Positions 35,585 to 46,200 of a DNA stretch of 64,000 nucleotides are shown here, one piece after another (position 1 is the first letter of the stretch; every line of letters starts with the position of its first letter). The stretch comes from Patescibacteria group bacterium (GTDB lineage Bacteria > Patescibacteria > Dojkabacteria > J137). The translations under genes were made by a program, and so were the position numbers. The DNA lies in NCBI GenBank assembly GCA_963169855.1, contig CAUJCN010000001.1:62001-126000 (forward strand). The letters run 5' to 3'. The notes beneath the pieces are model-generated. The model was not told where the DNA came from and did no database searches. It saw only the letters and a list, made by a program, of their open reading frames with translations.

Positions 35585-35738
35585 TCAACCAAAGTAAAAC
35601 TAGCAATAGTGCAATTATTATATTTAGCAATATGATCGTAAATTTCCAGCCTTTTGATTCTTTCTTTTCAACATCAATTTGGACTTTGTCCGATGTTTTT
35701 TTGTCCGAATCCTTTTCTACAAGTGTAATTTCCTGCAC
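35568..35738 (-). CDS. Microprotein B: tail-anchored single-helix protein upstream of fibre B
   Basis: 56 residues with a GTG start at 35738; an in-frame TAA lies four codons upstream and no ATG is available. Charged N-terminal 30 residues (EKDSDKK, DVEKKESKG), then a membrane helix (32-50, WKFTIILLNIIIALLLVLLW) and a short LNGPFR tail. The stop is inside fibre B (17-nt overlap). A TATAGA-like element lies about 14 nt upstream of the GTG. Confidence 0.65.
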   Translation of the reverse strand: MQEITLVEKDSDKKTSDKVQIDVEKKESKGWKFTIILLNIIIALLLVLLWLNGPFR

Positions 35739-35793
35739 ATTTGAGCGTTAACTCTATACAGCATATACAAATTTTAAAACGAAATCAATAGTT

Positions 35794-36225
35794 TTATTCT
35801 GCGTCTCTGATTGCCGATAAAACCTTTGAGCTAGGGCTTAAATCTTCTATAAATAAGACTTTACTAAGATTTATGTCCATTCGATTTGAAGGTCCGTGAA
35901 GTTCGTCTCCCAACTTAATCAAATTGATATCTGATGATGTAGATTCCGACTGATTAGAAAGATAGTAAACGTTTTTTAGAACTATGAAGTTTAAATCTGA
36001 AGAACCTTTATCTATTTTGCCGAAATACACCTGCCCATTTTCTAGGAAAACTGCTTGGTATTCTGATTCGATTTTTAAATCTAAATTTTGGGAGCTATCT
36101 CTGTTTAAAAATAAAATTACTGAAAGTAAAATTGCTACAACACTAAGTCCTATTGCAATAACAGCTTTACTTTGGTCGACTCTCACTTCCTTTTTAATTT
36201 CAGTTTTTGAATTTAACGACAACAT
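35794..36225 (-). CDS. Membrane-anchored accessory protein between fibre genes
   Basis: 143 residues: basic cytoplasmic N-terminus, membrane helix (20-40), external domain of about 100 residues with YQAVFLENGQVYFGKI, VLKNVYYLS, LIKLGDELHGPSNRMDINL and VLFIEDLSPSSKVLSAI. I recall similar small anchored proteins from other candidate-phyla genomes, without known function. It lies upstream of microprotein B and fibre B on the same strand and could be a fibre accessory factor (inference). Confidence 0.65.
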   Translation of the reverse strand: MLSLNSKTEIKKEVRVDQSKAVIAIGLSVVAILLSVILFLNRDSSQNLDLKIESEYQAVFLENGQVYFGKIDKGSSDLNFIVLKNVYYLSNQSESTSSDINLIKLGDELHGPSNRMDINLSKVLFIEDLSPSSKVLSAIRDAE

Positions 36226-36269
36226 TTGGGTTTATTAACTAAGTTCAGTTTACCAACAAATTCCTTAGT

Positions 36270-36950
36270 TTAAAACATGGTAAATGGAGAATAGAGAGAG
36301 AACACTAAACTATCGTCTTCAGGATCTTGCGATACTTTAAATAACGGATTAGCTACTATAGAAGTCATTTGATTTGTGATGTTCCAAAACTTTTCCAACT
36401 CTTCTCGTTTCAAAACACCTACATTTACTCTAACATGCTGTGATCTGGGTAAATCCACTGATGATGAATGTCTGTCCGCAGGGTTGCAAGAATTAAAGTA
36501 TATATACAAAAGTTTTTTGAGAATTTCACTTATTTGAATAGGTATATCTTCAAAAAGATATTGAGATTTATCAATTCCATAGAAGACAGATTTTTTTGTA
36601 CCTCTTGGATTAAAAGGTTCTGGTAGTACAAATAAAAAAGGTATGCATATCTCATCGATTTCAAATTCTATAACGCATACTCTAATTGACCTCATCTGAC
36701 CCTCTATGCTTATCTGAACCGTAGGGACGAAATAAGAAAGATAATCATATTCATAAAATAATTTTTGGATAAAATCAGAAGGAAGGCCATCTTCGCTAAA
36801 AACAGACTGATCCTTCAGTTGAATATAGATAGTAGCTTTTGTTCTGTCAATTTCTAGCTTCCCCAAAGAATTTTCATGCGTGAATCTTACTCCTTTTGGA
36901 TCAGTACTCGGCAGAATAAATCGATTATAAGTTGTTTCTTCAGTTCCCAT
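36270..36950 (-). CDS. Unassigned soluble protein
   Basis: 226 residues, no signal or membrane helix. It looks alpha/beta (KATIYIQLKDQSVF, TVQISIEGQMRSIRVCVIEF). No family recognised. The ATG at 36950 follows a TATAAT by 8 nt on the minus strand, so it likely has its own promoter just after the terminator of the preceding operon. Confidence 0.55.
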   Translation of the reverse strand: MGTEETTYNRFILPSTDPKGVRFTHENSLGKLEIDRTKATIYIQLKDQSVFSEDGLPSDFIQKLFYEYDYLSYFVPTVQISIEGQMRSIRVCVIEFEIDEICIPFLFVLPEPFNPRGTKKSVFYGIDKSQYLFEDIPIQISEILKKLLYIYFNSCNPADRHSSSVDLPRSQHVRVNVGVLKREELEKFWNITNQMTSIVANPLFKVSQDPEDDSLVFSLYSPFTMF

Positions 36951-36987
36951 GTCGGTAGATTATATTACACCAATCCCCATTTACGCC

Positions 36988-37024
36988 ATGAAAAACCCAC
37001 CTGTGCCGAAGCTTTGGTGGGTTT
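36988..37024 (-). terminator. Rho-independent terminator of the fibre D/C operon
   Basis: On the minus strand, AAACCCACC and GGTGGGTTT form a perfect 9-bp stem with a 14-nt loop, followed by TTTTTC. It lies 20 nt downstream of the stop of the 244-residue gene. Confidence 0.85.
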
Positions 37025-37043
37025 AACATTTTTATTCAACAAA

Positions 37044-37778
37044 TTAGTTGATACTAGTAGAATAACTTCCGCTAGATACAATTGCATTAGTTGATGGTCT
37101 GTAGATAATAATCAAAGACTTGCTTGCATATGTACCAACAACATCTCCAGTTTGTAGATTTGCATAGAATGCTGCAGATCCGCTACTTTGTCTGAACAAA
37201 TCAGCATCTGTTACCAATGAAACTTGAGGAACTTCGTCTTCATCTTGAGCAATTAATCCAGCTTCTTTTGACTTAGCAACAAACTGGTTTAAGATCGCCT
37301 GTTGAGATTTCTGAAGTAGAGTAGTTGGATTATCTCCATCATAAATAACTCTGTCTTCTCCTCCTCTATAAATTACCAATTTTGTTGAGTAAGCTAAAAC
37401 ATGGTCTCCATTCTGAGCATCTTTGTAAACTACTGCATTTGCTTCACTCTGTGATTTCAAATCTTCCACATTTGGTAAACTTCCATCTCCAATCACTGCC
37501 ATTACAGGAATTTCTGTAGGTGGAACTTGCGTTAAACTTCCAACTCTATTTATTACTTTGACAGCATTAAACTGACTAAGTAAATTAATTGGGTTCACAA
37601 TTACGAATAATGTTACAAGCTGTAATACTACAATCGCAGCAAGTAAAAATTTCATATTGTATAAACTTTTTAAAATAGATAAACCCCCTCTTGATGAACC
37701 ACCTGCAGAACTAGTAGTTGGCCTAGGTGCAGCGGGAGTAGACTTATCTAAGTTTAGTTTGACTGATCTTCCATTCAT
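37044..37778 (-). CDS. Membrane-anchored protein with two repeated external domains
   Basis: 244 residues: Ser/Gly/Pro-rich cytoplasmic N-terminus (1-40), membrane helix (43-62), then two related external units (about 101-147 and 185-236). They share the pattern V/F-Y-x-(D/N)-x-Q-x-GD-x-V-x-x-Y-(A)S-K-x-(L)-x-I-Y-R. This indicates an internal duplication. I recall such anchored proteins from other candidate-phyla genomes, without known function. It starts 42 nt after fibre C ends and is followed by the operon terminator, so it belongs with the fibre genes. Confidence 0.65.
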   Translation of the reverse strand: MNGRSVKLNLDKSTPAAPRPTTSSAGGSSRGGLSILKSLYNMKFLLAAIVVLQLVTLFVIVNPINLLSQFNAVKVINRVGSLTQVPPTEIPVMAVIGDGSLPNVEDLKSQSEANAVVYKDAQNGDHVLAYSTKLVIYRGGEDRVIYDGDNPTTLLQKSQQAILNQFVAKSKEAGLIAQDEDEVPQVSLVTDADLFRQSSGSAAFYANLQTGDVVGTYASKSLIIIYRPSTNAIVSSGSYSTSIN

Positions 37779-37819
37779 ACGATTAAATTAATATTCATAG
37801 TTTCCTATGAGTTGGATTA

Positions 37820-40800
37820 CTATAAAGCTATCCAGTTAAATAAAATATCCGATGTTGATACTGGTTGTATTACAATATCAAAACCATTTTGATTTACATT
37901 TTCTATTCCATAGTATACAGCATTTATTCCAACAGGTGTAATAGTTACTGATGGAATTTTTGTTAATGGAGTAGAGAAGTTTACACGAATTGAATTGTTG
38001 CCTCCCGCAATAGTAGCATTTCCACTTAGTGCCACCGGAATAGATTGAATCAGGTTTTCTAAATCGGAAATCCTTTGGTTTATTGCGGTTATATCAAATG
38101 AATTTGTTGCGAGTGAATCAATATCATTTTTTATATTTGTTAGTGATGTATTCAAATCAGATGCCATAGTTTGTAACTCAGAAACATCAGTTCCGTCTAA
38201 TTGTGTTTTTAGTTGATCGATCTCAGCTTGAATTCTAATATTATCTTCATTTAATTCTTGAATTGCTTTAACCAAGTAAGGGGTAAATCCGTTTACTTTA
38301 ATTTGAAGATATCCGTCAGCTCCTACTTTAACTAAATCAGGTACAACCGATTGAACTTCTTGAGCAATAAATCCTAACTTCAATTCGTTCGAAGGATCGT
38401 TGTTCATATAGTAATTTCGCACCTGCAATTGCGATATTGTGTCTAAAGCCGAAGTAGAGTAGTCAGAAATAGTATTTTTCAATCTCGAGTCCGAAGTACA
38501 TCCAAATGAACCAAAAGCACCATCTGGTGCCACGGTACAAGTACCCGAACTATTTTCAAAAGTAGCTACTGTGGATAAAGCAGGGTCTAGGAAATCTCCA
38601 ACATGTAATTGACTTGTAGGCGACACATTATGTATACCAACGTTCCCATTTATTCCGTTAACAAACACATGTACAGTATTATTTGTACCCAAAGTTAATG
38701 GATATGTAGCCATGGTGTTTACATTAAACGACTCAGTTCCTCCAAGCGATCCGTTTAAAGTAGAGTTTGCTTGAATAAAACCAATTCCTGCATTGTTATT
38801 TGAGAACATCATCGATGAGGCCGCGTTTAGTCCTGAATTGTTGTTTCTAAATTCTACAAACCCTTGCGCATCTACATCTTGCTCAACTACAAACATATAG
38901 TTTGGTCCTGAAGTTCCTATTCCTACATTTCCATTATTTGCTATTCGCATTCTTTCTTGTCCATTTGTGAAGAATACTGTAGAAAACGCAGCAGAACCAA
39001 GTGTTAAGCTGCCTGCAGAATCGATAGTTATGTCGTTATTAGTAGTGATCAGCGATGCGTAATCTCGTGCGTTTAAAAACAAGTTTCCTGAAAGTGTGTT
39101 TACTGAAAGATCTCCGTTAGAATTAAGTTCGTTATTTATTGTGCCCGTAAAGTCTAACATGCTACGGCCAACGTCTGTCCACAAATCAAAGCCAGCCGAT
39201 GTGGCATTGTCGTGAATATTTAGAGCGACTACAGGTCCACCAGTTACAGTTTGAATTCTCACGGCTCCTGAATCTGCTAAAATTGTTCTTCCAACACCTG
39301 GTCCTCCAAAATCGTATGAATCATCCAAAGTTCCACCGCCAATTCCTAACCATCCATTCGTTGAAAAATCCTGTGTCTTCACATACAAATGTTCTCTATT
39401 TGTTACACCATCAATTCTAAAAAACAAACTTCCGCTATTTGCCAAATGAACACCCTCTGGGTCTCCAATTCCAACTAGCTGATCTATGGTATTGGCACCT
39501 GTTCCAGATAACCTGAGTGTTCCTGGTCCAGATGTATTTGTAACATTCATTATTGAAGAACCTGCACTAGATCCTATTACAAATGTATTGACACCTTGTT
39601 GTCTGAATATCGTACCAGTATCGTTAGAAAGCAATATCTCATCGGTTACTCCTTGGTATGTAAGGTTAGCAAAGTTTGTATTAGGCATATCTAGAAATCT
39701 TATTCCACCACCGTTTGGTGAAGTAATTAATTCAAAACCCGAGCCATTAGTATTGTACCCTTGAATAATGTTTTGATTACTCACAATATTTTGAGTTGAC
39801 ACAAGTAGAGCTTCATTTACACCATTAATTTCTACAGCTCCAGAATCAACAGTTATTATTCTACCTGCACCAGGTCCACCAAAATCGTATGCATCATCTA
39901 AAGTTCCTCCTGCTCCAGCACCGAGAGCCACCCACCCATTAACACTTGCATCTGTTGTTTTTACGTATAGTTGTTGACTGCCTCCAACTCCATCCATTCG
40001 AAAGAATACACTTCCGCTATTCGCAAGGATGCCTCCTTCTGGATCTCCCGTACCAATTAACTGATCTACAAAAGCAGCACCTCCTGTAGTTCCTAATCTT
40101 AAAATCGTAGGATAAAATGGCCCATTACTATTAATTGTTAGAACAGGATCGTTCGCCAAGCCAGCCGTTGACTGTATTATTGTACTATTGCCAGTCATTC
40201 TAAAAACGTTATTAGCCTGATTTGTTATAGAGAAGTTATCAAAAGAACCATCGTATACGGTTCGAGCGACGTTAGCTCCAAAACTATCAGAGAACCATAG
40301 ACCTCCGCCGTTTACGTAGGTTTGCAAAGCAAATCCGGATCCATTTGGGTTTGAAGCTGTAAAAATGTCTTGATTACTAGCATTGTTTTGCGTTGTTGCG
40401 TGTATAGCATTTGATGTTGCATTAAGCTCAACAACTCCCGAATCTACATCAATAATTCTCCCTGCCCCTGCGCCTCCAAAATCGTATGCATCATCCAGAG
40501 TTCCTCCAGATCCTCCTGAACCCAACGCTACCCAACCGGTATTGAAGCCATTATTTGTAGTTTTTACATACAGTTGTTCGTTCGCCCCACCATCAGTTCG
40601 CATGTAAATACTTCCTTGGTAACCAAATAGAACATTTTCTGGTGTACCAGCACCAGAATAGATCTCAGTTGTACCACCATTATTATTGAAGTTCATAAAG
40701 GAATTTTGAGTTTGACCAGCATTTGTAATCTGTAGTATTCCGTCATGTTGTAAAGAGTTGCTTAAATACTGAAGGTTGTTTCCTTGATTAAACATTGTCC

Positions 40801-43102
40801 AACCAGCACCAGTTATACCGTTCCTTAACGAGAAATTATCCACGATTCCTTGGAAATACATATCGTAATAATTTGCTGCACCGTTGAACAATTCAGAGGC
40901 AAATGTCAATCTGACTCCATCAGAATCATCTCTTATTAAGAACGAATTATTTGTACCTCCTGTTTGTGTATAGAAGAGAGTATCTGAAAATGCTCCTGCA
41001 GCGTTTAAGAATCCCGGGCCAGAAGAAGTAAGTCTCAAACCTTGCACATCTACTTGTAAGTCGTTTCCAGCAGCTGGGCCACCGAAGTTATATGCATCTT
41101 GCAGAGTGCCACCACCACCTCCTCCACCTCCTAGCTGTACCCAACCAGTGTTAGTTCCTGCTCCAGTTTCTTTAACCCACATCGGCATAGCACCAGATCC
41201 AGAAACATCGTAGTAAACACTACCCATAAATCCGTCCACAATTCCATTCGGATCTCCATTGCCGACATTGTGAGTCATTGATCCAAAACTATTTCCCATC
41301 GAAACAACTCCATAAGGATTGGTTACATCATTGTTTTGAATGAATACGGAACCAGTTGTAGATGTTGTAGCAGATGCGCTAATGCCAGTCTGAGCTGTTG
41401 AGTAAAAGTTAAGTGACGATGTTGGTCCTGAAGCAGTAAGACTAACACTAAACGGATCAAAAGATAATGTTCCGAAATCTGAACCTCCTCCGTCTGAAAG
41501 TCCTATATTAAAGAATTCGTTTCCTGGAGAGTCTGCAAAGATTTGATATCCGAATGTTGTAGAAGTGAAATTATTCACATCTACTGAATAAATCATTCCA
41601 GTTCCTGTAAATGGACCAAAATCCAGTCTACCCATAGATACGCCAGCCCCTGCTGTGTTAATTCCAACCCCATCTCCAACAACACTGAATGCTGGGTCAT
41701 ATCCAAAAGGAACAGCGCCTATTGAATCTATTAATTCTACGGAACCTGAATCTGTAAATATTGTTCGTCCAGCACCTGGGCCTCCAAAATCGTATGCATC
41801 ATCAAGAGTTCCACCAGATCCACCTCCTGCTCCAAGAGCTACCCAACCAGTGTTACTACCATCAGTTGTTTTAACGTACAATTGCTGAGAACCACCGACT
41901 CCATCAGTTCTAAAGAAAACGCTTCCACTATCTGCATTCTCTACACCTTCCGGATCACCAGTACCAACCAATTGTGTAATTCCACTTCCAGTAGCTGGGT
42001 CTAATGATAATACTCTTGATGGATTAGCCATATTTTGATTTTGTATCAAAACAGCACCTGCGTTTGACTGAGCCTGACCTCTAATTCTTACAGTATCGTT
42101 TACAGAAGTTATGAATAAATCCTGATCTGATTGAATATCCATACCACTTCCGTTTTCAGATTGTATCTGCATTAATCCATTCATCATGAGAATGTTTCCA
42201 TATCTTGTAGCCCCATCAGAAAATCCTAATTGGTAAAATTCAGCACCTGGGAATGCAGAGAAAGAATTAAATCCGTAATATCCGTTTGTGAAATTGTTTA
42301 CATCATCGGCAAACAGTAAGATACTTCCATCATCACCACCTTGAACATCCATTTTTGCCATCGCAATACCGTTCAGGCTTGAATTGTTTACTGTACCATC
42401 TCCGACAATTACAAAAGAAGGATCGTATCCTGCAAATCCTCCTGTCTTAACATCGGTAAACTGCACAGCTCCTGCATCTGTAGTAACAATTCTACCTGCT
42501 CCTGGACCACCAAAGTCATATGCATCATCCAATGTTCCACCTCCGGCAACAGAAACACATGATAATACTGTACCATTCCACGAAAGAGTTTCTCCTAATG
42601 CACAGGTAGGAGCATTCAAAGAAATTACTCCAGTAGTTGTAATCGTTCCGCCATTCAATCCGTTACCAGCCGTAATACTTGTAATTCCAGAAGAGCCTCC
42701 AACTGGTAGGTTTACAGTATTACCGTTTGTAATTCCTAAAGTATTACCTAATATGTAAAGAGTTTGCTGATCGTCATCATTCGTCGGGTTAGTTGGTGTA
42801 GTGGTTCCAGTTACTTCGTCTACACAAACAAAGTTCGAACCATCCCATTGAAGTTTATCTGTCGCTTGGTTACAAACGGGAGCACTTAGGGATATAGTTC
42901 CTGTAGTTGTAATCGTACCTCCACTTAACCCAGCACCTGTTTGAATTCTAATATTTGTACCTCCACTGTTTGATAGATCACCGATTTGATTTGTTAAGTT
43001 AGAACGAAGAGAACCTAATACTAATACAATTATTAGCGTGATTATTCCAAAACCTAAAATGAACCATTTATTAATACCTATTTGGTTTTCGACATTATCC
43101 AT
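37820..43102 (-). CDS. Fibre C: 1760-residue membrane-anchored surface protein with S74 chaperone
   Basis: Membrane helix 13-30, N-in/C-out. Two Cys-pair modules (near 75 and 170). The shaft has six modules of about 190-245 residues, each opening GGTLDDAYDFGGPGAGR (or a variant) and closing with a SVFFRxDGxGGSQQLYVKTT plus W-V-A-L-G segment. The S74 domain starts near 1530 with SDSRLK: Ser1537, Lys1542, then LGFIAQEVQSVVPDLV. Coiled coil about 1620-1690. The C-terminal beta domain (1695-1760) ends FNWIAL. The N-terminal 60 residues are close to those of fibre D (NKWFIL plus helix). Preceded by microprotein C (8-nt overlap). Confidence 0.86.
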   Translation of the reverse strand: MDNVENQIGINKWFILGFGIITLIIVLVLGSLRSNLTNQIGDLSNSGGTNIRIQTGAGLSGGTITTTGTISLSAPVCNQATDKLQWDGSNFVCVDEVTGTTTPTNPTNDDDQQTLYILGNTLGITNGNTVNLPVGGSSGITSITAGNGLNGGTITTTGVISLNAPTCALGETLSWNGTVLSCVSVAGGGTLDDAYDFGGPGAGRIVTTDAGAVQFTDVKTGGFAGYDPSFVIVGDGTVNNSSLNGIAMAKMDVQGGDDGSILLFADDVNNFTNGYYGFNSFSAFPGAEFYQLGFSDGATRYGNILMMNGLMQIQSENGSGMDIQSDQDLFITSVNDTVRIRGQAQSNAGAVLIQNQNMANPSRVLSLDPATGSGITQLVGTGDPEGVENADSGSVFFRTDGVGGSQQLYVKTTDGSNTGWVALGAGGGSGGTLDDAYDFGGPGAGRTIFTDSGSVELIDSIGAVPFGYDPAFSVVGDGVGINTAGAGVSMGRLDFGPFTGTGMIYSVDVNNFTSTTFGYQIFADSPGNEFFNIGLSDGGGSDFGTLSFDPFSVSLTASGPTSSLNFYSTAQTGISASATTSTTGSVFIQNNDVTNPYGVVSMGNSFGSMTHNVGNGDPNGIVDGFMGSVYYDVSGSGAMPMWVKETGAGTNTGWVQLGGGGGGGGTLQDAYNFGGPAAGNDLQVDVQGLRLTSSGPGFLNAAGAFSDTLFYTQTGGTNNSFLIRDDSDGVRLTFASELFNGAANYYDMYFQGIVDNFSLRNGITGAGWTMFNQGNNLQYLSNSLQHDGILQITNAGQTQNSFMNFNNNGGTTEIYSGAGTPENVLFGYQGSIYMRTDGGANEQLYVKTTNNGFNTGWVALGSGGSGGTLDDAYDFGGAGAGRIIDVDSGVVELNATSNAIHATTQNNASNQDIFTASNPNGSGFALQTYVNGGGLWFSDSFGANVARTVYDGSFDNFSITNQANNVFRMTGNSTIIQSTAGLANDPVLTINSNGPFYPTILRLGTTGGAAFVDQLIGTGDPEGGILANSGSVFFRMDGVGGSQQLYVKTTDASVNGWVALGAGAGGTLDDAYDFGGPGAGRIITVDSGAVEINGVNEALLVSTQNIVSNQNIIQGYNTNGSGFELITSPNGGGIRFLDMPNTNFANLTYQGVTDEILLSNDTGTIFRQQGVNTFVIGSSAGSSIMNVTNTSGPGTLRLSGTGANTIDQLVGIGDPEGVHLANSGSLFFRIDGVTNREHLYVKTQDFSTNGWLGIGGGTLDDSYDFGGPGVGRTILADSGAVRIQTVTGGPVVALNIHDNATSAGFDLWTDVGRSMLDFTGTINNELNSNGDLSVNTLSGNLFLNARDYASLITTNNDITIDSAGSLTLGSAAFSTVFFTNGQERMRIANNGNVGIGTSGPNYMFVVEQDVDAQGFVEFRNNNSGLNAASSMMFSNNNAGIGFIQANSTLNGSLGGTESFNVNTMATYPLTLGTNNTVHVFVNGINGNVGIHNVSPTSQLHVGDFLDPALSTVATFENSSGTCTVAPDGAFGSFGCTSDSRLKNTISDYSTSALDTISQLQVRNYYMNNDPSNELKLGFIAQEVQSVVPDLVKVGADGYLQIKVNGFTPYLVKAIQELNEDNIRIQAEIDQLKTQLDGTDVSELQTMASDLNTSLTNIKNDIDSLATNSFDITAINQRISDLENLIQSIPVALSGNATIAGGNNSIRVNFSTPLTKIPSVTITPVGINAVYYGIENVNQNGFDIVIQPVSTSDILFNWIAL

Positions 43103-43223
43103 TAATTAGAAACAGTAATAAGGCCAAAGCAGAAATGATAAGAATCAATGTAATTCCAACATTTACAATTGAGTAGTTCTTAGACTCTACATCGTATTGC
43201 TCATCTTGTTTTTTTGAGGCCAT
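43095..43223 (-). CDS. Microprotein C: tail-anchored single-helix protein upstream of fibre C
   Basis: 42 residues, ATG at 43223: MASKKQDEQYDVESKNYS, then a membrane helix running to the end (20-42, ending LLLFLING). The stop TAA is inside the fibre C start (ATGGATAA, 8-nt overlap). Very similar in plan to microprotein D, including the final ING. Confidence 0.7.
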   Translation of the reverse strand: MASKKQDEQYDVESKNYSIVNVGITLILIISALALLLFLING

Positions 43224-43299
43224 GATAAATAAAAATAAGTTAGTGCTATTACAATATAGAGAAAATAAAGGGACATTTCAAGAGATATTTGGGAGAATT

Positions 43300-46200
43300 T
43301 TAGAGTGTAGCAAAAGCCATCCAGTTAAAGTCTATGTCAGTTACAGCAGCAGAAAATAGTTTGATCTTAAAACCGAAAGCCGTAACCTCATCAATAAAGT
43401 ATTCTCCAACTGAAGTATTTGAAGCCAAAGTTGCAGTAACTATTGGAGCAGAAGTGAGTGGTTTACTAAAAGTTACAGCAATTTCAGATGTTCCACCTAG
43501 TATCTTTACTTTTCCGATATTGTTTGCTGAGAATGTAACTTGGTCTTTAAAATTTACAACTCCAGCAAAAGAAGCACTTAAAAATTCAGAAGTTTCTGCA
43601 ATCTCTGTTTCTATATTTTCGCTTTCTAATTCAATTTCCTCTAACCCAGGATACTCTATATTACTTAAAATTTGAGATTTAAATTCTTCATAACTTAATT
43701 TGAAATCGTTTAGTTGAGATGTTAAATCCGCAAGATTCTGATTAATCCCAGATACATTAACTTCGTTATCATTTTCTGGGAGTGAACCTAACTCTTCCAA
43801 TTTAGTCTCGATATCTGAAATTACTTTTTGTTGTTCTTGGATGGAATTTGTTAGTAGAGCAGAGATCAACTCATAGTTAACTCCTTCGATTTCTCCGTTT
43901 CGTGAGAATGCCAATCTTGAATCAACTACTGCAACTTCCTCCGCAATGAATCCTAGACTTGGAGTTCCCGTAGGATCGAATATAAAACTAACAGGTCTCA
44001 AATTCATAAGTTCTTCTAATCCAATTTCCAAATCCTGAACATCTGATTTATATTTACCAGAAGAAACATTACATACACCGGCTTGAGCTATCATTCTTCC
44101 ACTCGCATCTAAACATAAATACTGCGTAGAAGGATTTACAGAACTTACCATACCAGTTAGGTCTATATTCCTTGATTGATGAATTCTAATAACATTTGTA
44201 CCTGCAATTTGGAAGAACACATCTCCATCAACAATACTACCGTCTCCTGATGTTATAACCACGGCTCCTCCAATGCTAGCTGCTGAGCCTCCTGCCGCTA
44301 TGCTAATATTACCTCCCTGACTTGCTGATCCAGCACCTGCTTGTAGCGTAATACCTCCTCCAATTCCTGTACCGCTAGCACTACCCCCCTGCACAAAGAA
44401 TTCACCTGCAGTACCATTTACAGAAGCACCTAGATTAAAGAATGCACCTCCTCCAGTTCCTGTCACATCTGCAGAACCTCCATTGTATGTAAATCGACCA
44501 GCAGAATCACTTGAACCTACGGAACCTCCTCCTGTATTTAATGTTATGTCCCCTCCAGCACCTGCACCTGCTATACCCCCATTTCCAGTATTAATATTTA
44601 TTCCACCAGCATTTCCTACAGAGTTAGCTGTTCCAGTAGCAATTGTAATTGTTCCAGAACCAGTATTACCGTTCCCTGTATACATGTTAATATTTCCGGA
44701 TCCATTAGCTACAGCCGCTGATCCTGTAGCCATGTTTAAGTCACCTGGAGTTCCAGAGAATGATGAACCTGTTGAGATATTAACGCTTCCCGCTAAACCA
44801 ACTGTTGCACTACCCCCGTTTATATTTACATTTCCTCCTCCCCCCGGTGTGAAAGTGTTATTGTTTCCTCCATTGATATTGACTGTCGCAGCCTGAGAAA
44901 CCGAAGTATCTGTTCCACCTAATTGAATTGATGCACTACTTAGTCCTCCTGCCGAGAAAGATGAGTTAATACTTACATCGCCTCCAGAATTTTGTGTTGA
45001 ACCAAACAATTGAATACTCGCTGACCCAATGGTCGAAGATGTATTAATACCTGCCGAAAGCCAAACATTACCGTTTGTTGCAAACGGGTTACTCGATTGA
45101 CCTCCATTAATATTTATATTTCCTCCACTGTATGAAGCACCTGCCGTTAGATTAACATTTCCAGCTGTACCTAAGGCATTTCCAGCGTTGGAAGAATAAA
45201 TATTTACGCTACCACTGAGCATATCCGCAAAGCCTGTACTTATATTTACTGTGCCACTAGAACCTGTTCCAGCAGATGAACCTGTTGAGATCGATATCTG
45301 ACCTGAGTTTCCATTACTAAGTCCATTCGCAGAACCTGTAGACATAAATATATCCCCAGTCTGGTTTCCGGAAACTCCATTTGCACCGGTATAGATACTT
45401 ACACTACCACCATCCCCTGAACCATCTCCGTTACCAGAACCTAAAGCTGCGCTCCTACCACTCCCATTAGAACCAACTAATGCCTCACCCCCATTGACTA
45501 CAATTCCAGATGCCGATACGAATAAAGTACCGTAAATATCAGTAGTTGATGAGCCTGCTCCAACAACCATTATATTATTTCCTCCACCTGCATCAGCATA
45601 CTGAAGGAAACCGTATCCAGGTGTTGTTGTAAAGTTATCTATATCATTAGAGAATAGAAATGCTGTTGCCTCCGCCCCAGGGAAAGCAGGGTTTATATTT
45701 CTAACTATCCCAACTCCAGCTGTCTGTGAGAAACCTGGTGCCGAACCATCTCCAACAACTTTAAATGCAATTCTTTCATTAAGTGGCACGTTTGCCGAAG
45801 GAGATGTTCTTAATTCAACAGCACCTTGATCCAGATTAATTATTCGGCCAGCTCCTGGACCACCAAAATCATAAGCGTCATCCAAAGTTCCGCCGCCTCC
45901 TCCAACGTCCCCAATCGGAACCCATTGATTATTATTTACCCCTGCAGTTCCAATATTTGCCCATAATACATTAGCACCTGTTACACCTGTCTGAGAAGCA
46001 ACATATAAAGATCCCGCATAACCATCGACAAATCCATTAGGATCGAGTTCACCTCCTGCAGTAAATTTAATACATCCATAAACTGGAACAGATGGTGCAC
46101 ACAAGTCTAAAATATCATACCCAGATGTAGATGCACCTATAAGTCTTATTGGCGAGTTACCTGGATCTGTATTCGTACTTCCACCGTAAATGTAAACTTG

